A stretch of 64,000 nucleotides of DNA from the NCBI GenBank assembly GCA_902599315.1, contig CACKEY010000001.1, forward strand, positions 423,328 to 487,327, in the 5' to 3' direction. This stretch comes from an uncultured SAR86 cluster bacterium (lineage in GTDB: Bacteria; Pseudomonadota; Gammaproteobacteria; Magnimaribacterales; D2472). The notes under the pieces were generated by a model, which searched no databases, was not told where the DNA came from, and was given only the letters and a program-made list of their open reading frames with translations. Both the position numbers and the translations under genes were made by a program. Positions within the stretch are counted from its first letter, which is position 1. Every line of letters begins with the position of its first letter. Below, one piece after another: positions 26,614 through 35,272 of this stretch.

Positions 26614-27933
26614 ATGAATATAACGATTATAGGAACAGGATACGTAGGCTTGGTTACAGGAGCATGTTTTTCAGAAATTGGACATTCCGTTACTTGTTAT
26701 GACATAGATAAATCAAAGATACAAAACTTAAAAAAAGGCAAAGTTCCATTTTTTGAGCCAAATCTTAAAGACTTTGTAAATAAAAATATAATCTCAAAGA
26801 ATTTGTCTTTCTCTTCATCAATAAATACTGCATTAAAAAATAGATTTATCTTCATTTGCGTTGATACTCCTGATGATGGAAAGGGTAAACCTAATTTAAC
26901 CAATTTAAATAATGTTATAGATGCGATTGCATCTAAATTATCTCAAGACTCAATTATCATTTTTAAGTCAACAGTTCCTGTAGGTACAAATAAAATTATG
27001 CAAAATCGGTTAAGAGATAAAGTAAATGGAAAATTTAATATTGATGTTATTTCAAATCCAGAATTTTTAAGAGAGGGAAGTGCAATTAATGATTTCATGC
27101 GTCCAGACAGAATTATTATTGGTGCAGATAATCCTAAATCATCCAGGAAGCTTGCAAACTTGTATAAACCCTTGTCAAGAAAAATGGACAAAATGTTTTT
27201 TACCTCATTGAATTCTGCAGAATTAATTAAATACGCTTCGAATTCGTTCTTAGCTACAAAAATTAGTTTTATAAATGAAATAGCAGAAATTGCAGAGAGT
27301 TTTGACGCAGATATCAATGACATTAGACTTGGCATGGGCTTGGATCAGCGAATTGGAAAAGATTTTTTGTATGCAGGGTTAGGCTATGGGGGTTCCTGTT
27401 TTCCCAAGGATATCAATGCATTAATTAATGCTCAGAAAATTTCAAAATCCACCTCTCTGATAGTTGACGCAACAAAAAAAAGAAACACTCTGGCGCTAGA
27501 AAATTTCGAGAAAAAAATTCTTAAGCACTGCAAAGGAAATAAGAAAAAAAAATCTTTAACAATTTGGGGCTTATCTTTTAAGCCTAACACAGATGATATT
27601 AGAGAATCATTAGCAGTTAAACTAATAACAAAACTTCATAAGAAATTTTGTAATATTTATTGCTATGATCCTGAAGCAGGTAAAAATGTTAAATATTTTT
27701 TTCGAAATTATCAAAATATTAAAATAATATCTAATCCATATCAAAACATATCAAATTCAAATGCTCTTGTTATATGTACAGAGTGGAAAGAGTTTTGGAA
27801 TCCAAACTATGAAAAGCTTTCAATGCTTAAAGACAATTTAATTTTTGATGGTAGAAATATATTAGATAAAGATGATTTGAAAAAGTATAAATTGAATTAC
27901 TATGGAGTCGGAACGAAAAGTGTTGAATCCTGA
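26614..27933 (+). CDS. ugd: UDP-glucose 6-dehydrogenase
   Basis: Oxidises UDP-glucose to UDP-glucuronate in the cytoplasm. The N-terminal Rossmann motif IGTGYVGLVTGACF, the ISNPEFLREGSAI segment and the catalytic cysteine near residue 262 in GYGGSCFPKD identify it. The C-terminal domain has WGLSFKPNTDDIRES. It has 439 residues, close to family length. A GGGGAG about 13 nt before the ATG serves as ribosome-binding site. It is one of three nucleotide-sugar dehydrogenases in this locus. Confidence 0.94.
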   Translation: MNITIIGTGYVGLVTGACFSEIGHSVTCYDIDKSKIQNLKKGKVPFFEPNLKDFVNKNIISKNLSFSSSINTALKNRFIFICVDTPDDGKGKPNLTNLNNVIDAIASKLSQDSIIIFKSTVPVGTNKIMQNRLRDKVNGKFNIDVISNPEFLREGSAINDFMRPDRIIIGADNPKSSRKLANLYKPLSRKMDKMFFTSLNSAELIKYASNSFLATKISFINEIAEIAESFDADINDIRLGMGLDQRIGKDFLYAGLGYGGSCFPKDINALINAQKISKSTSLIVDATKKRNTLALENFEKKILKHCKGNKKKKSLTIWGLSFKPNTDDIRESLAVKLITKLHKKFCNIYCYDPEAGKNVKYFFRNYQNIKIISNPYQNISNSNALVICTEWKEFWNPNYEKLSMLKDNLIFDGRNILDKDDLKKYKLNYYGVGTKSVES

Positions 27934-28858
27934 AACAATTTTTAATTCTAAAATTGAAAGATTTAAAGTTAATCAATTTTTGAATAACGAATATCATGAA
28001 AATTTTGGCATCCAATGGAATCGATTTAATAAGCTCCAATTAGACTCTTATAACGGCTCTAATGAATCATGCGATAGGATTCTTATTCAGTCTGAGCTTG
28101 GTATAAGTTTTTTTAAAAATAAAACTATTTTAGAAATAGGAGCGGGTAATGGAAGATTTACTGAGTTACTTCTTAAGTGGGGAGCAAAAGTGATAGCTGT
28201 GGATTTCTCTTCCGCTATTAATGCAAACTTTCAAAATCATAAAAAGTATGTTCATGATGGCTCATTAATATGTGTAAGAGGCGACATATTTGATCTTCCA
28301 ATTTTAGAAGAAAGCGTTGATATTGTCTTTTGTTACGGCGTTATTCAACACACTGGAAACAATTTAAGGTGCATGAATCAACTAGCAAAATTTGTCAAAC
28401 CAGGTGGAAATTTATTGATAGATATTTACTCTAATAGTTTGAAACATTTTAATCCATGGATTTATTTGATAAGACCATTTTTTGGATATTTAAAAAATGA
28501 AGATAAAAAAATTAAAATCGTAGAAAATTTTGTCAATCTAGTTTTTCCAATTCAATTTAAGTTACTTAAATTTTTACATAAAAAAACGGGCATTTATAAA
28601 CTCTTAAAATTCATTATAAATAGATCTCCAAATTCGGTATATGGGATAAATCTTTACCTAGATTCTAAAATCTCTTTTGAGAATGCAAAAAATTGGTCAA
28701 TTTGTGATACTTATGATGCATGGAGTCCCAAACATGATCATCCTGTTTCATTTAAGAAATGGAATCTTCTTTTGAATAGTCTTGAAGAGTTTAATATCAA
28801 AGTAAGTAAGTCTTGTGGTCAGGGCTGGTGCGCTCATTTAGTTAAAAAACATGATTAA
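27902..28858 (+). CDS. Class I SAM-dependent methyltransferase
   Basis: A 318-residue protein with the SAM-binding motif ILEIGAGNGRFTELL near residue 80 and the post-I acidic residue in VIAVDFS. FCYGVIQHTGN matches motif II of UbiE/Methyltransf_11-type enzymes. It overlaps ugd by 32 nt, so translation is probably coupled. In this context it most likely methylates a sugar or a lipid-linked intermediate, but the acceptor cannot be read from sequence. Confidence 0.8.
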   Translation: MESERKVLNPETIFNSKIERFKVNQFLNNEYHENFGIQWNRFNKLQLDSYNGSNESCDRILIQSELGISFFKNKTILEIGAGNGRFTELLLKWGAKVIAVDFSSAINANFQNHKKYVHDGSLICVRGDIFDLPILEESVDIVFCYGVIQHTGNNLRCMNQLAKFVKPGGNLLIDIYSNSLKHFNPWIYLIRPFFGYLKNEDKKIKIVENFVNLVFPIQFKLLKFLHKKTGIYKLLKFIINRSPNSVYGINLYLDSKISFENAKNWSICDTYDAWSPKHDHPVSFKKWNLLLNSLEEFNIKVSKSCGQGWCAHLVKKHD

Positions 28859-28867
28859 TCGCTCAAG

Positions 28868-29251
28868 ATGTTAAATGATTTTCAAAATAAATTTCCTAAA
28901 TTTATAATTTCTGGATTAATTAATACTACTTTGAATATCTTAAGCATGTCATTACTGATCTATTTTGAAGTTTATTATCTATTCGCTTCAGGAATAGGTT
29001 TTATTGTTGGTGCATTTTCTGGATATGCAATTAATTTTTTTTGGACTTTCAAAGAAAATACCCTATTTATGAAAAAATTTTATAAATACTTCATAATTCA
29101 ACTAATGAACTTAACTTTTACAATAGCGCTGGTATTTTTAATAACAGAGTTTTTAAATTTAATGCCCATACTTGGACAACTAATTGCAATTATATTCACT
29201 ACCTTAATTAATTTTTATCTAAGCTCAAAATTTGTTTTTACAAAATCATGA
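28868..29251 (+). CDS. GtrA-family membrane protein
   Basis: A 127-residue protein with four predicted membrane helices. It has the GtrA-like pattern KFIISGLINTTLN, a GFIVGAFSGYAINFFWTF turn and a final NFYLSSKFVF. GtrA proteins are proposed to flip polyprenyl-phosphate-linked glucose for O-antigen or teichoic acid decoration. A matching GT2 (36813-37511) and large polytopic proteins (30895, 37545) occur nearby. It overlaps the next gene by 4 nt. Confidence 0.8.
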   Translation: MLNDFQNKFPKFIISGLINTTLNILSMSLLIYFEVYYLFASGIGFIVGAFSGYAINFFWTFKENTLFMKKFYKYFIIQLMNLTFTIALVFLITEFLNLMPILGQLIAIIFTTLINFYLSSKFVFTKS

Positions 29252-30291
29252 AAAAATTAAATCTTGTAGAAAACGGTAAGTTTAGGCTAGAGAATGAAAA
29301 GATGCCAAAATTAAAAAAGGATTCATCAATCATAAAGCTAAGTCATGTTGGAGTCTGTTCATCAGATATAAAAAGATCTTTTGGAAATGGAGCATATTTT
29401 TATCCTTTAGTAATGGGTCATGAAGCTATGGGTTTTGTTCATCAATCAAATGGGAATTTTAAACAAGGTGATAAAGTTGTAATTTTTCCTTTAAAACCTT
29501 GTTTTAAATGTGCTAGTTGTAAAGAAAAGAATTTTCAAACTTGCAGCTCCTACAGCTATTACGGATCAAGAGAGGATGGAGCATATCAACAATTTTTAAC
29601 AGTTAATAATTGGAACTTACTTAAATTGCCTAAGTCAGTCTCAAATGCTGATGCTGCTCTCGTTGAGCCCACTGCTGTAATGGTGCATGTAAAAAACATC
29701 TTGGTTGACTTGGCAGGAAGCATAAGATCCTTAAAAAATTTGCATGGCGCTATAATAGGAGGCGGCTTTCTTACAATGATTTTATCAAAAATATTGACAG
29801 AAATTGGAATGCCTCAACCTGACGTTTTTGATAGAAATAAATTCAAAATAAATTTTGCAAAGAGTAAAAATATAAATTCAATGCATAGTAATGAGCTTCT
29901 GAAGGATAAAAAGCTTAACAGCTATGATTGGGTTGTAGAGGCTTCTGGTGATCCAAACGCATTTCAAACTAGTATTGAAATAGTAAAATCGGGAGGAAAA
30001 TTAGTATGGATGAGCAATGTTCAAGGCGATGTAAAAATTTCTGCCTCTGCCATATCTTCAATTTTGAGAAAGGAAATTAGTATATCCGGATCATGGAATT
30101 CTTCATATCAACCATCTGGTTTAAGTGATTGGAAGGAAACCGTTAATTTAATTAAAAAAGGGTTATCTCCTTCCCAATTTGTTACTCACTTTGTTAGTCT
30201 TGAAGAACTTCCTGATATTTTGCAGAAGTTTCAAAATCATAAAAGTCGTAAAGAAAATTTTAAAGCTATAAAAGCAATGCTTGAACATTGA
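29248..30291 (+). CDS. Zinc-dependent medium-chain alcohol dehydrogenase
   Basis: A 347-residue MDR enzyme. The catalytic zinc ligands are in VGVCSSD and MGHEA. The structural zinc site is CFKCASCKEKNFQTC, and a Rossmann-type glycine stretch IIGGGFLTM follows. Sorbitol-, galactitol-1-phosphate- and ribitol-phosphate-type dehydrogenases belong here. With the second MDR (32655) and the epimerase-like genes it suggests interconversion of a polyol phosphate and a keto sugar. The substrate is not determined. Confidence 0.82.
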   Translation: MKKLNLVENGKFRLENEKMPKLKKDSSIIKLSHVGVCSSDIKRSFGNGAYFYPLVMGHEAMGFVHQSNGNFKQGDKVVIFPLKPCFKCASCKEKNFQTCSSYSYYGSREDGAYQQFLTVNNWNLLKLPKSVSNADAALVEPTAVMVHVKNILVDLAGSIRSLKNLHGAIIGGGFLTMILSKILTEIGMPQPDVFDRNKFKINFAKSKNINSMHSNELLKDKKLNSYDWVVEASGDPNAFQTSIEIVKSGGKLVWMSNVQGDVKISASAISSILRKEISISGSWNSSYQPSGLSDWKETVNLIKKGLSPSQFVTHFVSLEELPDILQKFQNHKSRKENFKAIKAMLEH

Positions 30292-30295
30292 TTAG

Positions 30296-30898
30296 ATGGA
30301 TAACATTTTAGTTCAACATAGAGTCAATACTATCAATGATTTGAAAAGTATTCCTTCGCATTTTGGAATTGAAGTTGATATTAGGGAGCAAAATGGAGAT
30401 CTAATTTGTGCTCATGATCCAGTTTCAAAAGGAGAGTTATTTAAAGATTTTTTATTTCAATTTAATCATAAGTTCATCATTGCCAATATTAAAGAAGAAG
30501 GAATAGAGAAGGATGTAATTGCCTGTATTGAAGAAAATAAAATAGAGAATTATTTTTTATTAGATGTAACTTTTCCATATCTTGTCAAACTTTTTAAAGA
30601 GGGAATAAATAAGATTGCATTGAGAGTCTCTGATTTTGAGCAATTCGATGAGGATATCGTAAAGAAATTAAACATTGAATGGATCTGGCTAGACGCATTT
30701 GAACAATTTCCTACTAAGGAGTTAAAAAAGATTAAATTTTGCTCTAAATATTTCAACCTTAAAGTATGTTTAGTCTCTCCTGAACTTCATATGAGCAGGT
30801 CAAAATTGGATTCAACAAGAATACTTGATCAAATCAAGGCTTCAAACTATAGTTTTGACGCAATTTGTACAAAGAACTTAACAGAGTGGCAATTATGA
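30296..30898 (+). CDS. Glycerophosphodiester phosphodiesterase-like protein
   Basis: A 200-residue protein with the GDPD active-site layout: His8-Arg9, Glu26-x-Asp28 in GIEVDIRE, and His40-Asp41 in CAHDP. These correspond to the HR, E-x-D and HD motifs of the family. It is shorter than typical GDPDs (about 250) and has no signal peptide, so it acts in the cytoplasm. It may hydrolyse a phosphodiester or work as a related lyase in polyol-phosphate metabolism. It ends in an ATGA overlap with the following membrane protein. Confidence 0.7.
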   Translation: MDNILVQHRVNTINDLKSIPSHFGIEVDIREQNGDLICAHDPVSKGELFKDFLFQFNHKFIIANIKEEGIEKDVIACIEENKIENYFLLDVTFPYLVKLFKEGINKIALRVSDFEQFDEDIVKKLNIEWIWLDAFEQFPTKELKKIKFCSKYFNLKVCLVSPELHMSRSKLDSTRILDQIKASNYSFDAICTKNLTEWQL

Positions 30899-32658
30899 CA
30901 TTTTTAAAAAATCACTTTAGTTTATTTTCCTCATTAAGCTTTTTAATATATTTAACTTTTTTTCAATACCCTTTTTTAAAATATGAGCTTGGAGTTCTAA
31001 CGTCCTATATAAATAACTTTAATGCATTGAATGAAATAAGCTTTTGGAACGGTTTCTTTGGAGAGTCGTTCTTTACTTCAAGTGATTTTAGTCCGTTAAA
31101 ACTAAATTTAATTGCTTGGTCACTTTTTATTCTTTCAAAAGCATTCTCTCAATCGTTAATTTTTTCATTTGCACCTATAATATTTTCAACTTGCTCATTT
31201 TATTTTGCCTTAAAAATTTTTGAACTATATAAATTACAGAAATCATGGTCTGTCCTATTAGCATTCCTTGGTATGACAAGCATTGCGTCAATGCCGCTTT
31301 TTGAAACTTTAGCAAGCATTATTTCATTTAAATTTTCCTTTCAATCATCTAGCGGAGTTTATTTCGATCTTTTAACCTCGTTTTCGTCATCTATGGTTTT
31401 AGCTGGATTTTTGGGTCTTCTTTACCTAACACTTAAAGCCGAGCTTTTGAAATCAAGCCATAAAAATTTGCTTCCAACTTTATGGGCGTTATCAGTATTT
31501 ATTCATCCCTCACTTTTTATTTTTGGTTTCTCATTTATTTTATTAATTAACTTTATAGATTTAAGAAAAATGATTCTTAATAAGAAGCCAATTCAGATAA
31601 AAAATTTTCTTATAATCAATTTTTTACCATTAGTACTTGTACTTCCTTACATTATTTATAACGTAAGCTTTTTTGGCTCTAATTCAGCACAATTACTAAA
31701 CGCTGAACAAGATGAGATATTATTTTTTATCAAAGGAATCTTGCTTTATTTTATAATACCTTTTGGTTTGATGTTGATTGCAAATCGTCTTTACAGAGTA
31801 GATCCATATGAATCACTAGTTCGTTTTTGGCCAATACTTTTGATAGCTTTAATAGAAGTATTTTTAAGAGTAACTTATTTATTTAATCTTCTTCCAATTA
31901 ACGATGAGGTTTTTTTAAGCAGAGTTGCAGTATATTTTTTACATTTCTTTTACTACGTTCCATTTTTAAGTGTTGTAACAAGAAAGTTTACTTATCTACC
32001 CGACATACATAATGAAGATAATTCTTTAAAAAAGTTGCGAAAGACTTGCAATTATTTTTTTATCAACCTTGGTAATCCAATATCATTTCTAATAATCGTA
32101 ATTATTTCTTTAACAACATATAGCTCAATAAATCACGATGAATACCTATTAGTTGACAATAGAGCAAAAGAGTTAAAAAAAGATGTACAACAAATTCTTC
32201 TTGATGAGGTATTAAAAGGAAAAAAAATTCAATTTCTTTCAATGGATGAAAAAATTATCGCCGGTTACTTATTTCCAAATAACTCTGATTTAAACAACTT
32301 TCTGAAATTTGGCTCATCTTCTCAAAACAGAGAATTTGATTTTTTAATTAATACTTATCAAAGAGAAAGCATTCAGCCAGTTTCTAAATTAAGCCTTAAC
32401 ATTCTCGAGGAAAATTTTGACGAAAACTCCTTTATAGATAATAAAAGAAATTTAGCCCTAGCATTGTGGTTGAAATATAATAATGTTTACTATGATATTA
32501 ATGGTGTTTTTATGAATGATGCAGACTTTTTAAAGGAAGGCGAATTATTTTTTATCAGCAACTATCTTGTTTCTAAAAACTCTCCGAATCTTTTGCAAAG
32601 TTCCGATGACATTAATTCAAAAAAACTCGGTAATTATTTAATTACTTATTCTAAATGA
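30895..32658 (+). CDS. Large polytopic membrane protein of unknown function
   Basis: A 587-residue protein with about ten or more hydrophobic helices over the first 430 residues and a soluble C-terminal part of about 150 residues. I take the ATG at 30895, which overlaps the previous stop as ATGA; an upstream in-frame ATG at 30865 is less likely. The layout resembles GT-C glycosyltransferases or O-antigen-modifying membrane enzymes, but I cannot name a family. It is embedded between the GDPD-like and dehydrogenase genes with 4-nt overlaps on both sides, so it belongs to the same operon. Confidence 0.6.
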   Translation: MTFLKNHFSLFSSLSFLIYLTFFQYPFLKYELGVLTSYINNFNALNEISFWNGFFGESFFTSSDFSPLKLNLIAWSLFILSKAFSQSLIFSFAPIIFSTCSFYFALKIFELYKLQKSWSVLLAFLGMTSIASMPLFETLASIISFKFSFQSSSGVYFDLLTSFSSSMVLAGFLGLLYLTLKAELLKSSHKNLLPTLWALSVFIHPSLFIFGFSFILLINFIDLRKMILNKKPIQIKNFLIINFLPLVLVLPYIIYNVSFFGSNSAQLLNAEQDEILFFIKGILLYFIIPFGLMLIANRLYRVDPYESLVRFWPILLIALIEVFLRVTYLFNLLPINDEVFLSRVAVYFLHFFYYVPFLSVVTRKFTYLPDIHNEDNSLKKLRKTCNYFFINLGNPISFLIIVIISLTTYSSINHDEYLLVDNRAKELKKDVQQILLDEVLKGKKIQFLSMDEKIIAGYLFPNNSDLNNFLKFGSSSQNREFDFLINTYQRESIQPVSKLSLNILEENFDENSFIDNKRNLALALWLKYNNVYYDINGVFMNDADFLKEGELFFISNYLVSKNSPNLLQSSDDINSKKLGNYLITYSK

Positions 32659-33680
32659 TCACATCAAAATTAAGTCTAGATAATCAACTATATATTGAGG
32701 AAGCTGCTAAGCCAGAAATAACTCAAGATCAATTGCTAATCAAGGTTTTAAGTTGCGCAATATGTGGATCAGATCTAAAAATTACTAAGGCTGGCAATCA
32801 AAGAATTAAAGAAGATAGAACCATTGGACATGAGATTTCTGGAGAGGTTGTAGAAGTTGGCAAAAATATACTTAATTTTAAGATTGGAGATACTGTTTCA
32901 ATTGGGGCTGATCTTCCTTGTTTAAATTGTAGTTTTTGTGATGCAGGTCAAGTTAATTTATGTAGTACTAATTTAGCTGTGGGGTATCAATTTGATGGAG
33001 GGCTTTCACAATACATGATCGTAAATGAATATATTTTAAAAGAAGGACCAATAGCTAAGTTTCAAAACATAAGTTCAGATTTGGCATGTCTTGCAGAGCC
33101 ACTTGCGTGTGCAATTAATGGTGTAAGTAAATCAATGGCATGTTTTACAGTTGGTATGCCTAAATCTGCACTGATATTTGGTGGGGGACCAATGGGGATT
33201 TTTCTTTCTGAATATCTTAATTTTAAGGGAGTTAAAGAAATTTCTATCATCGAGCAGAATCAGGAAAGAGTAAATTTTATATCGTCTAATACTAATTTTA
33301 ATGTTCACAAATCTAGTGAAAATCTTAAAAGAAAATTTGACCTAATCTTTACAGCTTGTCCAGCCAGAGAAACTCACTCGCTCTCATTGAAGCTAGTAAA
33401 TACTGCTGGCGTTATTAACTTCTTTGGTGGCTTGCCTGCTGGCTCAAATCCGTTAGAATTAGACTCAAATTCCATTCATTATTCAGAAATTGTTTTAATG
33501 GGAACCCACGGCTCAAATCCATTGCAACACAAGGAAGCTTTAGAGTTAATAGAATCAAATAAATTAGATTTACAATACATGATTACTCATAAATTTAGCT
33601 TAGATAATATCCAAGATGCCTTTGATGTTGCCAGATCTGGAGTTGGGCAAAAAATTATAATTAATCCAAATGAAAAATAA
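32655..33680 (+). CDS. Zinc-dependent medium-chain dehydrogenase, sorbitol-dehydrogenase-like
   Basis: A 341-residue MDR enzyme with the catalytic zinc residues in CAICGSD and IGHEI. The structural zinc cysteines lie in CLNCSFCDAGQVNLC, and ALIFGGGPMGIFLS is the nucleotide-binding loop. It resembles sorbitol/threonine-dehydrogenase-type enzymes acting on polyols. It is the second MDR of the module and only distantly similar to the one at 29248. It overlaps the following epimerase-like gene by 11 nt. Confidence 0.82.
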   Translation: MITSKLSLDNQLYIEEAAKPEITQDQLLIKVLSCAICGSDLKITKAGNQRIKEDRTIGHEISGEVVEVGKNILNFKIGDTVSIGADLPCLNCSFCDAGQVNLCSTNLAVGYQFDGGLSQYMIVNEYILKEGPIAKFQNISSDLACLAEPLACAINGVSKSMACFTVGMPKSALIFGGGPMGIFLSEYLNFKGVKEISIIEQNQERVNFISSNTNFNVHKSSENLKRKFDLIFTACPARETHSLSLKLVNTAGVINFFGGLPAGSNPLELDSNSIHYSEIVLMGTHGSNPLQHKEALELIESNKLDLQYMITHKFSLDNIQDAFDVARSGVGQKIIINPNEK

Positions 33681-34371
33681 GAATTCTGATCACGTAAAAA
33701 TTTCTGCCTCACTCATGTGTGTGAATTGGTTAAAAGCAGAAGAGGAGATTCAAATTCTCAATGAAGAAAATATAGATTTACTTCATATAGATGTAATTGA
33801 CGGCCGATATGCACCAGACTTTACAATGGGTACTAGCATAATAAATTGTTTCAGAGATATTTTTAAACGGCCTTTTGATTATCATCTTATGGTGGAGGAA
33901 CCTAGCAGAATTTTTGAAACATTTGATATACGAGATGGAGATAGTTTTGCAATTCATCAAGAGTGTTGTCGAAATCTGCATAGAGACTTAATTACATTAA
34001 GACAAATGGGAGCTAAAGTTGGAGTAGCCCTTTCACCCGCAACTCCAATATCTACGCTTGACTATATTATTGAAGATTTAGATCATGTTCTATTAATGAC
34101 GGTTAATCCTGGATTCAAGGGCCAGGCCCTTGTGCCACAAGCAGTATCGAAAATTAAAGATCTTAAAGAGTATATTGATAACAGAGGGTTGGATGTAGCA
34201 ATCCATGTTGATGGAAATGTAAGCATTGAAAACATACCCACTATGGTCTCAAATGGTGGAGACACGTTGATTTCAGGATCTTCAGGAATGTTTATGAAAG
34301 AAATGAGGTTAAAGGAATCAATAAAAATTTTTAGAGAGGCTATCTCAAGAGGTATAAATGCAAGATCATAA
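33670..34371 (+). CDS. Ribulose-phosphate 3-epimerase family protein
   Basis: A 233-residue TIM barrel with the Rpe layout: ISASLMCVNW at strand one, HIDVIDGRYAPDFTMG with the metal-binding His and Asp, YHLMVEEPSR, LLMTVNPGFKGQ and the VDGNVSIENIP/ISGSSGMF phosphate-binding end. It is more divergent than a housekeeping Rpe, which usually has MDVMDG.FVPN. A relative of allulose-6-phosphate epimerase acting on a special sugar phosphate is likely. It sits between an MDR dehydrogenase and a TIM-barrel isomerase, with overlaps on both sides. Confidence 0.82.
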   Translation: MKNKNSDHVKISASLMCVNWLKAEEEIQILNEENIDLLHIDVIDGRYAPDFTMGTSIINCFRDIFKRPFDYHLMVEEPSRIFETFDIRDGDSFAIHQECCRNLHRDLITLRQMGAKVGVALSPATPISTLDYIIEDLDHVLLMTVNPGFKGQALVPQAVSKIKDLKEYIDNRGLDVAIHVDGNVSIENIPTMVSNGGDTLISGSSGMFMKEMRLKESIKIFREAISRGINARS

Positions 34372-35269
34372 TTTTGAATTAAGTGTTAACACTGGTTTTT
34401 TAGTTAATAGATATACTGATCCAGATCAGTGGGTAAAATTAGTGGCAAATTTTATTAATATTAACAAAGTCCAATTTACAGCTGATCTTATTAACCCATC
34501 CCTACCAGAAAGCTTGATCAAGAAAAAAGTTCATGAGACAAAGACTTGTTTAGATGATAATGGCGTAGAAGTAACAAGTTCATTTACCGGAGCCTTTACT
34601 AGATTGAATAACTTAACACATCCAGATCAAGACTTTAGAGAATATTATGTTGATTGGTTTAAAAAATTTGCAGATATCACAGCCGATCTTGATAGCAAAT
34701 ATCTTGGTAGTCATTTTGCAATTTTAACCCAGCAAGATTTAGAAGATTCCGATCGTAGAAAATTTTTAAGAAAGCAAGCTATTAAATCTTGGCATGAAAT
34801 TGCCTCTCATGCTAAAAACAGGGGGATTGAAGAGATTTTTTGGGAGCCAATGTCAATTTCAAGGGAGTTTGGTGAAACTATAGATGAAGCTATTGATCTA
34901 AACAATGAATTAAACAAAAATTCTCCATTACCTTTTTCAATGTGTTTAGATGTTGATCATGGAGATTTAGAAAGCCCTAATCCAGAAGATATTGACCCAT
35001 ATGCATGGATTAATCAATGCAAGGATGGGTTTGATATGATTCATCTAAAGCAGAGCTATTCAAATAAGGGTGGTCATTGGCCTTTTATAGCTGAGCATAA
35101 TAAAAAAGGTAATATTGTCCCCAGTAAGATTCTTGATGCTATTAGGAAAACTTCACCACGCAATGTCCAGCTAGTCCTTGAGCTTTCATTTAAAGAGAGG
35201 CAGCCTGCGGATAGATTAGCAGCCGAACATGTCAAAGAGTCAGTAGATTTTTGGCAAAATAGTTTGTAA
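34358..35269 (+). CDS. Xylose-isomerase-like TIM-barrel sugar isomerase/epimerase
   Basis: A 303-residue protein with the AP-endonuclease-2/xylose-isomerase fold pattern. Metal-ligand candidates are Glu in IFWEPMS, Asp and His in CLDVDHGD, His in IHLKQS and Glu in VLELSF. Tetrulose- and keto-sugar-phosphate epimerases such as EryC fall in this superfamily, which suits the neighbouring Rpe-like and MDR genes. The exact substrate is unknown. It overlaps the Rpe-like gene by 14 nt. Confidence 0.72.
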   Translation: MQDHNFELSVNTGFLVNRYTDPDQWVKLVANFININKVQFTADLINPSLPESLIKKKVHETKTCLDDNGVEVTSSFTGAFTRLNNLTHPDQDFREYYVDWFKKFADITADLDSKYLGSHFAILTQQDLEDSDRRKFLRKQAIKSWHEIASHAKNRGIEEIFWEPMSISREFGETIDEAIDLNNELNKNSPLPFSMCLDVDHGDLESPNPEDIDPYAWINQCKDGFDMIHLKQSYSNKGGHWPFIAEHNKKGNIVPSKILDAIRKTSPRNVQLVLELSFKERQPADRLAAEHVKESVDFWQNSL

Positions 35270-35272
35270 TCT